Source: Candidatus Woesearchaeota archaeon (lineage in GTDB: Archaea; Nanobdellota; Nanobdellia; Woesearchaeales; UBA11576). From it: a DNA stretch of 37,593 nt. Position numbers and translations under genes: made by a program. The stretch covers positions 1-37,593 of the forward strand of contig JAFGJH010000013.1 in NCBI GenBank assembly GCA_016929255.1. The letters are read 5' to 3'. The notes beneath the pieces were generated by a model. The model was not told the DNA's origin. It was given only the letters and a program-made list of their open reading frames with translations, and did no database searches. Shown piece by piece: positions 22,408 to 31,640 of this stretch (position 1 is its first letter; every line of letters starts with the position of its first letter).

Positions 22408-23568
22408 ATGGCTGAGAAGGAACTTGAAGACTACATAAAGACCCAGAGGAGCCTGGGAGTGAATGAGCACGCCATACGCAAGTCCCTGCTCGACGCAGGA
22501 TACACTGAAGGCGAGTTCAAGGACCTGCTCGCCAGGCACGCGAAGAAAAGCTCAGGGGGGACAGGGTTCACACCCACTGTCAAACACATACTATGCCTCA
22601 ACCTTGTGATTGTCATCGCATTCATGTCAATCGTCTCATATCTTGCCTATGACTACAATGTCAAGCTCAACAACCTCTCTGCAGAGCACGCCAAGCAGCT
22701 CAGCGATGCAGAGCTGAAGATGGCTTCGCAAGGAGAGACCCTCAGCAGTCAGATAAGCTCTGTCGAAAGCAGCCTCCGCGGCGAGATGGAAATATCAAAG
22801 ACAAGGATAGAGCAGGTCAACACCGACCTGGTCAGGAAACTTCAGGACTACAACTACCAGGCCATGCAGAGGGACACAGCGCTGTCAGACTCGATCCAGA
22901 AGACCAGCAACAGGAGCCTCTCTGAGATATCCAGCTTCTCACAGCAGCTCGAGACAGTCAAGAGATCAACAGTAGATTTCAGCCAGATCATCCCTAAAGT
23001 GCTCAGTGCAGTAGTGACCATCGGAAGGAAAGGGCCTGGCTACTTCAACACAGCTGGGAGCGGAGTCTTTGTCAACAAGGAAGGGTACATCGTGACGAAC
23101 TATCATGTCGTGGACGATCTCGGAACAGTAACCGTGAGGACACATGACGAGAAAGAGTACACAGCCACGATCATCGGCAAGAATGAGAACTGGGACGTCG
23201 CTGTAGTAAAGCCAGTTACAGAGAAGAACAACTTCGAATACCTTGAATGGGCAGACATAGACGCTGTCTCTGTCGGAGACGCGGTCATAGCAGTAGGCAA
23301 CCCTGTAGGATTCGAATCCACTGTGACGCAGGGCATAATAAGCAACACGAAACGGCTGATACCCGGCGAGATAGATATATACTACCTGCAGACCGACGTG
23401 GCGATAAACGCAGGCAACTCCGGCGGCCCCCTGGTCAACAAGGAGGGAAAGATCGTCGGCATAGCCACGCTGAAATACTCAAGAGTGGGGTATGAGGGGC
23501 TCAGCTTTGCGCTGCGCTCGAATGATGTCCAGGGAATCCTGATGAACATACTTCAAAAAGGAAAATAA
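22408..23568 (+). CDS. Membrane-anchored HtrA-like serine protease without PDZ domain
   Basis: The 386-residue product has an N-terminal helical motif (KELEDYIKTQRSLGVNEHAI...LLDAGYTEGEFKDLL) common in DPANN membrane proteins, a membrane helix (about residues 62-84), a coiled-coil stalk (about 90-190), and a trypsin-like domain with the full triad: His in TNYHVVDD, Asp in ENWDVAVVK and Ser in INAGNSGGPLVN. It ends soon after the protease fold, so the PDZ domain usual in HtrA is missing. It probably degrades misfolded proteins outside the cell membrane. The frame extends upstream to 22330 into copy C, but I start at the ATG at 22408. Confidence 0.88.
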   Translation: MAEKELEDYIKTQRSLGVNEHAIRKSLLDAGYTEGEFKDLLARHAKKSSGGTGFTPTVKHILCLNLVIVIAFMSIVSYLAYDYNVKLNNLSAEHAKQLSDAELKMASQGETLSSQISSVESSLRGEMEISKTRIEQVNTDLVRKLQDYNYQAMQRDTALSDSIQKTSNRSLSEISSFSQQLETVKRSTVDFSQIIPKVLSAVVTIGRKGPGYFNTAGSGVFVNKEGYIVTNYHVVDDLGTVTVRTHDEKEYTATIIGKNENWDVAVVKPVTEKNNFEYLEWADIDAVSVGDAVIAVGNPVGFESTVTQGIISNTKRLIPGEIDIYYLQTDVAINAGNSGGPLVNKEGKIVGIATLKYSRVGYEGLSFALRSNDVQGILMNILQKGK

Positions 23569-23581
23569 GAGAGCTGATACC

Positions 23582-25108
23582 ATGAAACCGAAAGAGAAAG
23601 CGATACTGATCATCCTTGACGGGTGGGGACTCAGGAAGTCCGAGAGCTACAACGCGATAAAGCTGGCTAAGACACCTAACTTCAACCGGCTCTGGAAAAA
23701 CAACCCCCACACGACGCTCTATGCAGCAGAGCAACATGTAGGTCTGCCGCCAGGATTCATCGGCAACTCGGAAGTGGGACACACGCACCTCGGAGCAGGA
23801 AGGCTCATCCCGCAGGAGCTGCTCAAGATCAACCAGTCCATAAAGGACGGCTCATTCTTCAGGAACAGGGTGCTGCTCAAGGCGATGAAAGAGGCGAACA
23901 ATAACTGCTCAGCACTACACCTGATGGGCCTGCTCAGCGACGGGGGCGTCCACTCGCACATCAGCCACCTTTTCGCGCTCCTCAGGATGGCCAAGAAGAA
24001 CAAGGTCAGGCGGGTATATGTCCACTGCTTCCTTGACGGAAGGGACAAGCAGCCCCAAAGCGCCCCAAAATACATACGCATGCTGGAGGATGAATGCAGA
24101 AGGCTCGGTGTCGGAAGCATAGCCACCATCATGGGACGCTTCTATGCGATGGACCGGGACAACAGATGGAACAGGGAGCATAAGGCATATGATGCCATGG
24201 TCAACCACAGGGGAAGGATATACCATTCAGCTACAGAAGCAATCAGGGACGCTTACAAGAGAGGGGAGACAGATGAGTTTGTCAAGCCGTCGATAATACT
24301 CTCGCAGCACAAGATGGTAAAGCACTATGTCAAGGAGCACGACTCGATAATATTCTTCAACTTCCGCGAGGACAGGGCAAGAGAGCTGACAAGAGCATTT
24401 GTCCAGGGAAAGTTCAGGAAGTTCAAGCGCAGCAAGCGCATACACCTCAACTTCGTCTGCCTGACACAGTATGACCGGAAGATTAAAGCACCGGTGGCCC
24501 TTCCGCCCGAAGTGCCCCGCGACGTGCTCGGAGAAGTGATGGCCAGGAACAGGATAAGGCAGCTCCGCATAGCAGAGACAGAGAAGTATGCGCACGTGAC
24601 ATACTTCTTCAACGGCGGGCATGACAGCCCGTTTCCGCTTGAAGACAGGGTTCTCATACCGAGCCCCCGCGTCGCCACATACGACAAGATACCTGCGATG
24701 TCAGCCCTGAAGATAACCGCAGAGGCCATACAGAGGATAAAGACCGGCAAGTACCCCCTCATAATCCTCAACTATGCCAACGCTGACATGGTGGGGCACA
24801 CAGGGATTCTTTCAGCGACGATAAAAGCGGTTGAATCAGTCGATCACTGCCTGGGACAGACAGTCGCAGCAGCAAGGAGCCAACGATACAATGTGATAAT
24901 CACTGCAGACCACGGCAATGCAGAGGAGATGAGCGGAAGGCACCAGACATCGCACACCCTGAACAAGGTGCCTTTCATACTGCTGGCAGACAAGAAGTAT
25001 TCTGTCGTGAAGAGGAAGAATGACTCAATAGCGCAGGTGGCCCCGACGATACTGAGGATAATGGGACTTAAGGAACCTGAAGTATATTTTGATGGGCTGA
25101 TACGCTGA
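23582..25108 (+). CDS. gpmI: 2,3-bisphosphoglycerate-independent phosphoglycerate mutase, bacterial long type
   Basis: The 508-residue enzyme interconverts 3- and 2-phosphoglycerate. Marks of the GpmI type: LIILDGWGLRKSESYNAIKL, the catalytic serine in GFIGNSEVGHTHLGAGR, SDGGVHSHISHLFALL, HCFLDGRDKQP, GRFYAMDRDNRWNR, NYANADMVGHTG and TADHGNAEEM for the manganese ligands. Most archaea use the shorter ApgM (about 400 residues), so this is probably of bacterial origin. It starts 13 bases after the protease gene, which suggests cotranscription. Confidence 0.96.
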   Translation: MKPKEKAILIILDGWGLRKSESYNAIKLAKTPNFNRLWKNNPHTTLYAAEQHVGLPPGFIGNSEVGHTHLGAGRLIPQELLKINQSIKDGSFFRNRVLLKAMKEANNNCSALHLMGLLSDGGVHSHISHLFALLRMAKKNKVRRVYVHCFLDGRDKQPQSAPKYIRMLEDECRRLGVGSIATIMGRFYAMDRDNRWNREHKAYDAMVNHRGRIYHSATEAIRDAYKRGETDEFVKPSIILSQHKMVKHYVKEHDSIIFFNFREDRARELTRAFVQGKFRKFKRSKRIHLNFVCLTQYDRKIKAPVALPPEVPRDVLGEVMARNRIRQLRIAETEKYAHVTYFFNGGHDSPFPLEDRVLIPSPRVATYDKIPAMSALKITAEAIQRIKTGKYPLIILNYANADMVGHTGILSATIKAVESVDHCLGQTVAAARSQRYNVIITADHGNAEEMSGRHQTSHTLNKVPFILLADKKYSVVKRKNDSIAQVAPTILRIMGLKEPEVYFDGLIR

Positions 25109-25125
25109 GCAAACACGCCAAGGAG

Positions 25126-26094
25126 TCACATGATCCTCATGTACGCATCTATGGCCTCGTAATCGTCAGCTTCAAGCACAGCGCCCATCCTCTTGACAGC
25201 TTTGGTTGCCGCATAGCTCGCCCTCCTTCCTGCGTTCTCCAGGCTGCCGCCGTCAAGAAGAGTCATGATGAACACTGCCCAGTAGACATCCCCTGCACCG
25301 GTAGCATCGACCACCCTGCACTGCTCCACAGGTATCCTCCACATCTTCTGGCCTGAAGAGATGATGGATCCCTTGTTTCCCATCGTCAGCACAACCACCT
25401 TTGCGCCCAGCTCATGGAACTTCCCGATATACTCCTTCGGCTTGAGCCTGCCGAAGATCTCTTCAGCATCATCGATCGAAGGTTTTGTCAGGTCCACTAT
25501 GCTGTAAACATCCTTCAGGACCCTGAGAGCCTCTTTCCTGTCAGGCCAGACCTTCTGCCTGTAGTTGGGATCGAAAGAGATAAGCTTGCCCAGCAGCGAG
25601 GCCTTTTTCAGGACCTTAATCACCGTCGACCGTGCAGGATCCTCCGCAAGCGAGAACGCGTTCGAGTGCACGACCTTGGCCTTCCTTATCGCGCTGAAGT
25701 CGATTTCATCCTCCCTGAGCTGCGTGTCCGCACCCCTCAATATCTCAAAATCAGGAGTGCCCATGTTCTTCCTTATGAAAGATTTGGTGGTCCCTGCGCT
25801 GCCCTCGACCTTGACATGCTTGTGTATCATGCCCTGCCTTTTCATGGTCTTCAGAAGGAACCTCCCGTCCTCGTCATCGCCGATCTTCGTCATCAGCAGG
25901 GCTTTGCGGTCCAGGTTCCGCATGTGAAATACTATGTTGGCAGGGCTCCCGCCGAAGAACTTCTCAAACAGCACCCCCTCATTGAGCGGTTTGTCCTCTC
26001 TCGAGATATAGTCTGTCAGCAGTTCGCCTATGCAGAGGATGTCAAACTCCCCCTTCAGGGACCTTATCTTTCTGTATAGCGCTTCCTCATCCAT
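25126..26094 (-). CDS. PfkB-family sugar kinase
   Basis: The 322-residue product matches ribokinase-fold kinases: ILCIGELLTDYI, the glycine-rich FFGGSPANIVFHMRNL, ISFDPNYRQKVWPDRKEA, KPSIDDAEEIF, and the C-terminal anion hole and base VVDATGAGDVYWAVFIMTLL. The pattern is close to fructokinases and 2-keto-3-deoxygluconate kinases; I cannot choose the sugar. It is convergent with gpmI (17-base gap) and follows the C39-like peptidase gene in the same direction. A TATA-like CATTTAAAAGC lies only about 14 bases before the ATG, so the true start may differ by a few codons. Confidence 0.88.
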   Translation of the reverse strand: MDEEALYRKIRSLKGEFDILCIGELLTDYISREDKPLNEGVLFEKFFGGSPANIVFHMRNLDRKALLMTKIGDDEDGRFLLKTMKRQGMIHKHVKVEGSAGTTKSFIRKNMGTPDFEILRGADTQLREDEIDFSAIRKAKVVHSNAFSLAEDPARSTVIKVLKKASLLGKLISFDPNYRQKVWPDRKEALRVLKDVYSIVDLTKPSIDDAEEIFGRLKPKEYIGKFHELGAKVVVLTMGNKGSIISSGQKMWRIPVEQCRVVDATGAGDVYWAVFIMTLLDGGSLENAGRRASYAATKAVKRMGAVLEADDYEAIDAYMRIM

Positions 26095-26126
26095 CTTGAA
26101 TGCTTTTAAATGGTTATTCTGAGAAA

Positions 26127-26729
26127 CTAGCCGAAGACTATCATCCTGTGATCTCTCTTGACCTCGCTCACCTTCTCGAAAGCCTCATGCACGACCGCTT
26201 CACTGACCGCGAGCTGGCCTTTTTTTGGGTCCATGATGCTGAAGACACCCTGCCTGTATCCATAAACCGGAAGGTAATGTGAATTCCGCTTGTTCTCCTT
26301 GGTGTCCCTCACGATGCCTGCTATAAGCCTCAGAAGAACCACATTTCCATCTTTCAGGGCACTTTTCACGTCTTCGAGCGTAAACTCATTCTCCTCTATG
26401 ACTATCCCTCTGTCCTTTGCGTGCCTGTAAAAAAGCTGCGAGGAGAAATTGGCTATCTCTATCTCCTTCTTCTTGTATGCCTTGAACTTGTAGCCCGGGA
26501 ACTTGTACTCGTGCTCCCCCACGACCACCTTGAGAGGGACGCCTTTCTGGTGCGCGTATATCGCGAGAGCATAGATAGAACTACCCCTTGTGGGCAGAGC
26601 TGCTGTCTTATGCCAGATGTCAAACTCATTGTCGATGTTCAGCAGGAAATCTGGCCTGAAATGGTTGATTATCATAGCCAGCGAAGACGCCGCGCAGGTG
26701 TACTTTGTCGTCTGCTTGTAGAGCTGCAT
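26127..26729 (-). CDS. C39-like cysteine peptidase
   Basis: The 200-residue product starts MQLYKQTTKYTCAASSLAMI: a Gln for the oxyanion hole and the nucleophilic Cys of the papain-like C39 fold. The matching histidine and aspartate are in NSHYLPVYGYRQGVFSIMDP. No transporter or double-glycine leader gene is visible, so it belongs to the stand-alone C39-like group rather than bacteriocin exporters. I start at 26729 because ATTTTTAAATAAAAC lies about 24 bases upstream (leaderless); the open frame to 26837 overlaps the neighbouring gene. It may process a peptide made or handled by the upstream operon. Confidence 0.75.
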   Translation of the reverse strand: MQLYKQTTKYTCAASSLAMIINHFRPDFLLNIDNEFDIWHKTAALPTRGSSIYALAIYAHQKGVPLKVVVGEHEYKFPGYKFKAYKKKEIEIANFSSQLFYRHAKDRGIVIEENEFTLEDVKSALKDGNVVLLRLIAGIVRDTKENKRNSHYLPVYGYRQGVFSIMDPKKGQLAVSEAVVHEAFEKVSEVKRDHRMIVFG

Positions 26730-26791
26730 AGGTATCCGGATACGGGTTTTATTTAAAAATGTTGCTGTGTTTTCAGGCTGCTGGCAAACGC

Positions 26792-27526
26792 TCAACTGAG
26801 CCACCCGCGCTTCTGCCTGCAACAGTCCACAAAACAAGAGAATATCCTCTTGAACACATGGTCTTTCTCCATGAGCATCTCAGGGTGGAACTGAATACCG
26901 ATCACCATCCCATCACATGATTCTATCCCCTCAATAACTCCGTCATCTGCGACTGCAGACATCCTGAAACCTTTAGGCAGGCTGGTGACTGCCTGCCTGT
27001 GAAGGCTGTTCACCGACGTGTCCTTGCGCTTGAGCATCCCTGATAGCTTTGAGCCCTTCATAACGTGTATCCTGTGCGCGGGCGCTTCTTCCTCTCTCTT
27101 CTGTCTATGTTCCACGCCTGTGCCTGCGAAATCAAGATTATCCCTCCCCACAGTCCCGCCAAAGACTTCAGCTATCATCTGATGACCCCTGCATATGCCA
27201 AGGATGGGCAGCTTCGCTTTCCTGGAAGCGATAATCATGTATCTCTCGAAATGGTAGCGCCTGCTGTTCTGCTCCTCCAGATTTGGGAGAATCTTGCTCT
27301 TCCTCTGCTTTCCAGTGAGAGAGCCGCTGCCTCCTCCGGTGACAAGAAGACCGTCGATGGACCTGATGAACCTGCTCGCGTTGGCATATATCGGCAGGAT
27401 GATTGGGATGCCCCCTGCGTCCTGCACTGCCTCTACATATCTCTGATCCACGCAGTACTTGCTGCTGCCCTGGTCGAAGTTGCCTGTAATGCCTATTCTG
27501 GGCTTCTTTTGTCGGAGCATGTTCAT
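26792..27526 (-). CDS. Class I glutamine amidotransferase-like hydrolase (peptidase C26)
   Basis: The 244-residue product belongs to the gamma-glutamyl hydrolase/PuuD group. The triad is intact: Cys in LGICRGHQMIAEVFGG, His and Glu in GIQFHPEMLME; VNSLHRQAV and GLLVTGGGSGSLTG are also typical. Members cut gamma-glutamyl bonds, releasing glutamate or finishing a gamma-glutamylated intermediate. It overlaps the ATP-grasp ligase by four bases (ATGA) and is the last gene of the opine dehydrogenase operon. A ligase paired with such a hydrolase recalls gamma-glutamyl protection and deprotection in biosynthetic pathways; that role is inference. Confidence 0.88.
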   Translation of the reverse strand: MNMLRQKKPRIGITGNFDQGSSKYCVDQRYVEAVQDAGGIPIILPIYANASRFIRSIDGLLVTGGGSGSLTGKQRKSKILPNLEEQNSRRYHFERYMIIASRKAKLPILGICRGHQMIAEVFGGTVGRDNLDFAGTGVEHRQKREEEAPAHRIHVMKGSKLSGMLKRKDTSVNSLHRQAVTSLPKGFRMSAVADDGVIEGIESCDGMVIGIQFHPEMLMEKDHVFKRIFSCFVDCCRQKRGWLS

Positions 27527-28551
27527 CCCAAAAGATCATATACTGCAGATGGCATGACCTTTTTCATGTCTTCAGGTATACACAGGGCGTGACCTTCCCT
27601 GATGTTCCTGCTTATCGCCGCAAGGAAAATCGCGTTGATGGTCGCAGCATAGTCCATGTCCCTGCATCTCATGCCTGTGGGAAAATAATTCTCTATCACA
27701 GACTGGCCGTTGATCTCTATCCCGTAGAGCATGCCATCTTCGCCCATTATGACATCGCACCTCGCATAGTCCCTCATCCCCGCGGCGTCGTACATCCTTC
27801 CTGAAAGCTCCATCAGGATGTTCTGCAGGCCGCCTGGCTTTACAGGTTCAGGCTCGAATATGCTGGTGCCCGGGGCGCAGTCCTTCATCTTCTTGGTTAT
27901 GACGAGCGGCTTTTCACCCTCTTTTGTGATGATCATCTCTGACGGGCCGACAATCTTCCTTTCACCCCTGCCTATCACCGCCACTGTGAACTCCTTCCTT
28001 TCCCTGCCGAGGTACTGCTCTGCGAAAAGCTCCTCAAAACCGTTCGCGCGCAGGTTCTCTGAGACCCTCAGAAGATCCTCTTTTGTGTAGACAACACTCC
28101 TTTCGTCAATACCCCTGCTGCCGCCTTCTCTGGACGGCTTTATGATGAACGGAAACCCTTGTTCAGGGATCTCGCTTCCGGAGCATATCCTGAAATAAGC
28201 AGGAGTGGGTATTCCCTGCGATCTCCACACATCCTTTAGCGCGGTCTTGTCAAGGACAAGGTCGAGAGACTGCTGATCCGAACCTACAAAAGGCACGCCT
28301 TCGCCAGCAAGTATCTCATGGACCTTGCCGCTGACTGAACCGTCATCATTGAAGGTGTAATATGCCCCGCTGAACACGAGGTCAGGGGATACTTCCTTCA
28401 AGTCTCCCAGGAGAGCCGGCGTGGAAGTCACGAACCTGTATTCAGCATCAATCCCTCCGACCCTGAGAGCTTCAATCATCCTTTGGTAAGTCTTGACGCT
28501 TCCTCCCCCTTTTTTATCCCAATCCTGCGCGCTTACTATGAGTGCTTTCAT
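27523..28551 (-). CDS. D-Ala-D-Ala-ligase-like ATP-grasp enzyme
   Basis: The 342-residue product has the ligase layout: an N-terminal Rossmann-like domain (DLVFSGAYYTFNDDGSVSGK, FVGSDQQSLDLVLDKTALKD), the ATP-grasp lysine in FPFIIKPSREGGSRGI, FAEQYLGRERKEFTVAVIG, and the metal site DYARCDVIMGEDGMLYGIEINGQSVIE. Such enzymes join a carboxylate to an amine through an acyl phosphate. Archaea lack bacterial peptidoglycan, and no other wall genes are here, so another amino-acid or peptide substrate is likely. It starts one base after the cobalamin protein's stop and overlaps the C26 hydrolase. Confidence 0.88.
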   Translation of the reverse strand: MKALIVSAQDWDKKGGGSVKTYQRMIEALRVGGIDAEYRFVTSTPALLGDLKEVSPDLVFSGAYYTFNDDGSVSGKVHEILAGEGVPFVGSDQQSLDLVLDKTALKDVWRSQGIPTPAYFRICSGSEIPEQGFPFIIKPSREGGSRGIDERSVVYTKEDLLRVSENLRANGFEELFAEQYLGRERKEFTVAVIGRGERKIVGPSEMIITKEGEKPLVITKKMKDCAPGTSIFEPEPVKPGGLQNILMELSGRMYDAAGMRDYARCDVIMGEDGMLYGIEINGQSVIENYFPTGMRCRDMDYAATINAIFLAAISRNIREGHALCIPEDMKKVMPSAVYDLLG

Positions 28552-28552
28552 C

Positions 28553-30217
28553 TCAAAAACCTCCTAACTTTCCCATCTTCTTTCCAGGCACATCATCCGC
28601 CGAACTTTCCTTCAAAAGCAATCCTGATATCCTCTCCTCCTCGCCCTGGGGCTTCCCGTCTCTCCTGATTGAATACGCCCCGCCATCTATGAAACCGGTG
28701 ACTGCCTCACCTCTTGCGAAGGGGCTGCTCTTCAGCATAGGGGCGTCAAGCACACCAGAGCTTACAAGGCTGCTGAGATAACCCGCATCAGTGATGCAGC
28801 CTTTCCTATGGATATATCTCAACAGAAAACCAGCCTCATCCTTGAGCAGATTCTTCCTGCACTCCACCCCTGGATCTTCAGTCATGTCCGGCGCACCCGC
28901 AGAATTCCTCATCACATGGTATGCTATCCTTGCGCTCCTTACAACCTCATCAGCTGTGGCTGCGTGGTGGGGCTCAGTATAGTTCACGACGTGGACTATG
29001 TCCGGAGCGAGCTGCATCTGGAGCATTGTGGAAGAGGCCAGCTGCGCCCTTGCCTCCTCAAGATCATTCGGGAAGCTCGGCAGGCCGGTCCTTGTCTGCG
29101 TATATGTCCTGAAACTTCCATCCTCAAGGGCGGAAACCATCTCCTTCACCGCGAGCATCTTCGCGAGCTCATTCGAGAATGAGCTTCCGGGAGGCACATT
29201 GAACATGTACTGGTGTATGTAGTCTTTCACGCCGCATGCCTTCGCAATCTCTGCGCCGAGGACAGCAGAAGCGACGACAAGAGAGTCATGCGCCCAGCGC
29301 ATGGCCCAGTGGTGCGCCTCAAGAACCTCTACAGGGATGCCGCGCTCTGCGTTCCACCGGATAAGCTTCAGGTGCTCTCTGACAGACTCCTCAAGACTGT
29401 GCGGGCCCCTCCTATCCATCGCGTTGAACCAGAATACCGGCACTGCAGCCCAGGCATTGCCGAATGCATCCTCATACATCTCCGCAAGCCTGATAAGATC
29501 ATCAGTGCCTGCATAAGTCCTCATGAGCGGGAAATTACCTTTTCTCGTCGCTGCGAAAAGTCTCCTGAAATCATCAGGCAGCCTGACAGGAACGCCTCCA
29601 GCACCTCTGGACCCCGCATCCTGCATTTCAGGATGGTAGAAGCTGGCCTGCGCATCCTGATCAGTGCCCAAAGATACGACATCTATCAGTCCAGATTCAG
29701 CAATGATCCCTATGCCTCCGATTGTATCATCAAGATCAGGGAGGCCGAAGTGCGTCCTGACCAGCGGTGCCCCTTTTTTCCACCGCATCCTGCCTATGAC
29801 GTCCTGAGGAGGAACTTCCTTCAATGGTCTGTCTCCGCTTCCCTGCTTCAGGTATGACCTGACCTCATCAGGATTATTGCCGTCGGAGACAAGCCTGAAC
29901 AGCCCCGACCTCCTAGCGACTTCAGCGACAGGAGGGGTGCCTCCGAAAAGAAAGTCTATGCTGCCGCTGCCCGAACCTTCCCTGTCGAGGCTGCTCTTGA
30001 GCTCGCAGAGCGTGTGCTCCGCTGTCCGGGGTGTAAGCCTGTAGCTTATGGCGACAGCATCAGGAGACTCCTTTTTTATGGCTTCAATCAGCCTTTCTAT
30101 CGATACTGCAGGTCCGAGGAATACGGTCTCGTGGCCTGCTTCCTCCGCATCCCGCAGGAAATTATACACCCCCTGCACATGCACGCAGTCCCCTACTGAT
30201 GCACCTATTATCTTCAC
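28553..30217 (-). CDS. Cobalamin-binding protein with mutase-like TIM barrel, substrate unknown
   Basis: The 554-residue product begins with a B12-binding domain (residues 1-125): SVGDCVHVQGVYNFLRDAEE in place of the usual GDxHxxG (one extra residue between Asp and His), SYRL for SxL, and FLFGGTPP for the GG motif. Residues about 150-480 look like a TIM barrel similar to glutamate-mutase-type catalytic chains (DVVSLGTDQDAQASFYHPEM, VFWFNAMDRRGPHSLEES, VVNYTEPHHAATADEVVRSA). It probably rearranges the carbon skeleton or an amino group of a small acid; the exact family is not certain. The start is a GTG inside the opine dehydrogenase stop (GTGA overlap). Confidence 0.75.
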   Translation of the reverse strand: MKIIGASVGDCVHVQGVYNFLRDAEEAGHETVFLGPAVSIERLIEAIKKESPDAVAISYRLTPRTAEHTLCELKSSLDREGSGSGSIDFLFGGTPPVAEVARRSGLFRLVSDGNNPDEVRSYLKQGSGDRPLKEVPPQDVIGRMRWKKGAPLVRTHFGLPDLDDTIGGIGIIAESGLIDVVSLGTDQDAQASFYHPEMQDAGSRGAGGVPVRLPDDFRRLFAATRKGNFPLMRTYAGTDDLIRLAEMYEDAFGNAWAAVPVFWFNAMDRRGPHSLEESVREHLKLIRWNAERGIPVEVLEAHHWAMRWAHDSLVVASAVLGAEIAKACGVKDYIHQYMFNVPPGSSFSNELAKMLAVKEMVSALEDGSFRTYTQTRTGLPSFPNDLEEARAQLASSTMLQMQLAPDIVHVVNYTEPHHAATADEVVRSARIAYHVMRNSAGAPDMTEDPGVECRKNLLKDEAGFLLRYIHRKGCITDAGYLSSLVSSGVLDAPMLKSSPFARGEAVTGFIDGGAYSIRRDGKPQGEEERISGLLLKESSADDVPGKKMGKLGGF

Positions 30218-31374
30218 CTGTACACCTCGCTGCTTCTTCTTCTATCATATATGAAATCAAAAAGCTCTTTCCTGATGTTAACATCTGTAAGACCAAGACT
30301 GGACAGCGTCCTGCCGTTGAGCCTCAGGTCATAGCCCGTGATGCGCTCTGCTTCCGCAATCAAGTAGTCCATGTTCGGCGTCTGAATGCCCAATGCCCTT
30401 CCGACGAGCGAAAGAGGGACCAACCCTGTAGGCACGTCCTCGAGCAGATACCTGTGTTTCAAGGTATCAGGAGCATATATCCCCCTATATGCGGGGTTGT
30501 CTCTTATCATGCTGCAAAGGCTGTCACCTCTGATAGAATATCTGCTCTCAAGCCATTCTTCCAAAGAGGGGATCATGGTGTCAAGGCTCCTTGCGATCGC
30601 CTGCCTTTCATCATCCAGCTTCTCCATAAATTTCGCTGTGACCTCGTTGACACCCTCACAATAGAACTCAAACCTTCTCCCTTCCCGTATCTTCTGCTGG
30701 TTGAATATGGTTATTGTCGGATGGAATATGGCACCTATGTTCCCCAAGCTCGTGACGAGTATGTTCTTGGCGGCTTTCATCTGCGGAAAAAGGGGGCTGA
30801 GAATATCCAACACATAACCTGTCTGCCAAGGTATGAGAGTGGCGATGGCGACCTCATTTTTCACACCGAAAACGCGCGCTTGCCCCGGCTCGGTCACCCT
30901 TGTGGCATAGACCAGTGTGTTGGCCTCGCAGATTATCACATTTACATCAGGTCTTGCAGAATATATCTCATTAGCAACCTCGAGCGCGCCGAAAGTCCTG
31001 CTCGGGTTGAGCATCATCACCTGCCCGTCATTGAGGTAGGGAGCTACTGACCTTGCGATATCCTTATGGCCTAAAGCAGTAGTCGCGACCATTATCACAT
31101 CAACGCCATCCATCGCCTCTGCGATGTCTGTCGTGACTGCTTCAAGATGCCCTTCAGCCTGTATCGCTCCTTCCAAATTTACCTTTCTGCTCTTCAGGAG
31201 ATTGCCAAGCCTCCCTGGCGACCTGTTGAACAGCTTGACACTATAACCTTTTGAAGCGATGTCCCCTGCAAATGTCTGACCGCCGCATCCCGCACCTAGA
31301 ACCGCAAATGTTGGTTTAATGTTGTTTTCAGGTTTTTCTGTTTTTATAAGGGTCTTTTCTGACATTTTTTTCAT
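30214..31374 (-). CDS. Opine dehydrogenase family protein
   Basis: The 386-residue product starts with a nucleotide-binding fold (FAVLGAGCGGQTFAGDIASKG...VKLFNRSPGR) and contains the octopine-dehydrogenase helical domain with the catalytic histidine region GNIGAIFHPTITIFNQQKI and DMIPSLEEW-like helices. Such enzymes reductively join an amino acid and a 2-oxo acid using NAD(P)H; relatives act in metallophore synthesis. First gene of the operon, with GGAG four bases before the ATG and a TATA-like ACATATAAAATTGG near 31420. The AT-rich gap 31375-31568 contains no gene. Confidence 0.85.
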   Translation of the reverse strand: MKKMSEKTLIKTEKPENNIKPTFAVLGAGCGGQTFAGDIASKGYSVKLFNRSPGRLGNLLKSRKVNLEGAIQAEGHLEAVTTDIAEAMDGVDVIMVATTALGHKDIARSVAPYLNDGQVMMLNPSRTFGALEVANEIYSARPDVNVIICEANTLVYATRVTEPGQARVFGVKNEVAIATLIPWQTGYVLDILSPLFPQMKAAKNILVTSLGNIGAIFHPTITIFNQQKIREGRRFEFYCEGVNEVTAKFMEKLDDERQAIARSLDTMIPSLEEWLESRYSIRGDSLCSMIRDNPAYRGIYAPDTLKHRYLLEDVPTGLVPLSLVGRALGIQTPNMDYLIAEAERITGYDLRLNGRTLSSLGLTDVNIRKELFDFIYDRRRSSEVYR

Positions 31375-31640
31375 TTATCTCCTTTATTTTTCTTTAAAAT
31401 CAGAAAGTAAATGATTAAATCCAATTTTATATGTTTAAAATCGATTAAAATGGTTTTTTAGTGTCTAAAAACTCTTTTCTTCTATTTACTTCTGTTTTTG
31501 GTGTTGTAAAACCTATTTTTTAAACTTTTGCTTTTCTATCGTCGCTTGAAAATGCTTTAGGAGCTCTTTTGTCCCTTCTAAGAGACTTCGCATACTCAAA
31601 AGATATAAATAAACCAGACCTTATGTTTTTAAACCAAAAA

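Noticed and set aside
26127-26729. C39 peptidase as part of a bacteriocin exporter
   Set aside because: No ABC transporter domain is fused or adjacent and no double-glycine precursor is seen.
27523-28551. Reading the D-Ala-D-Ala-ligase-like gene as evidence of peptidoglycan synthesis
   Set aside because: No Mur-type ligases, racemase or flippase are nearby and the rest of the window is archaeal; ATP-grasp ligases of this family act on many substrates.
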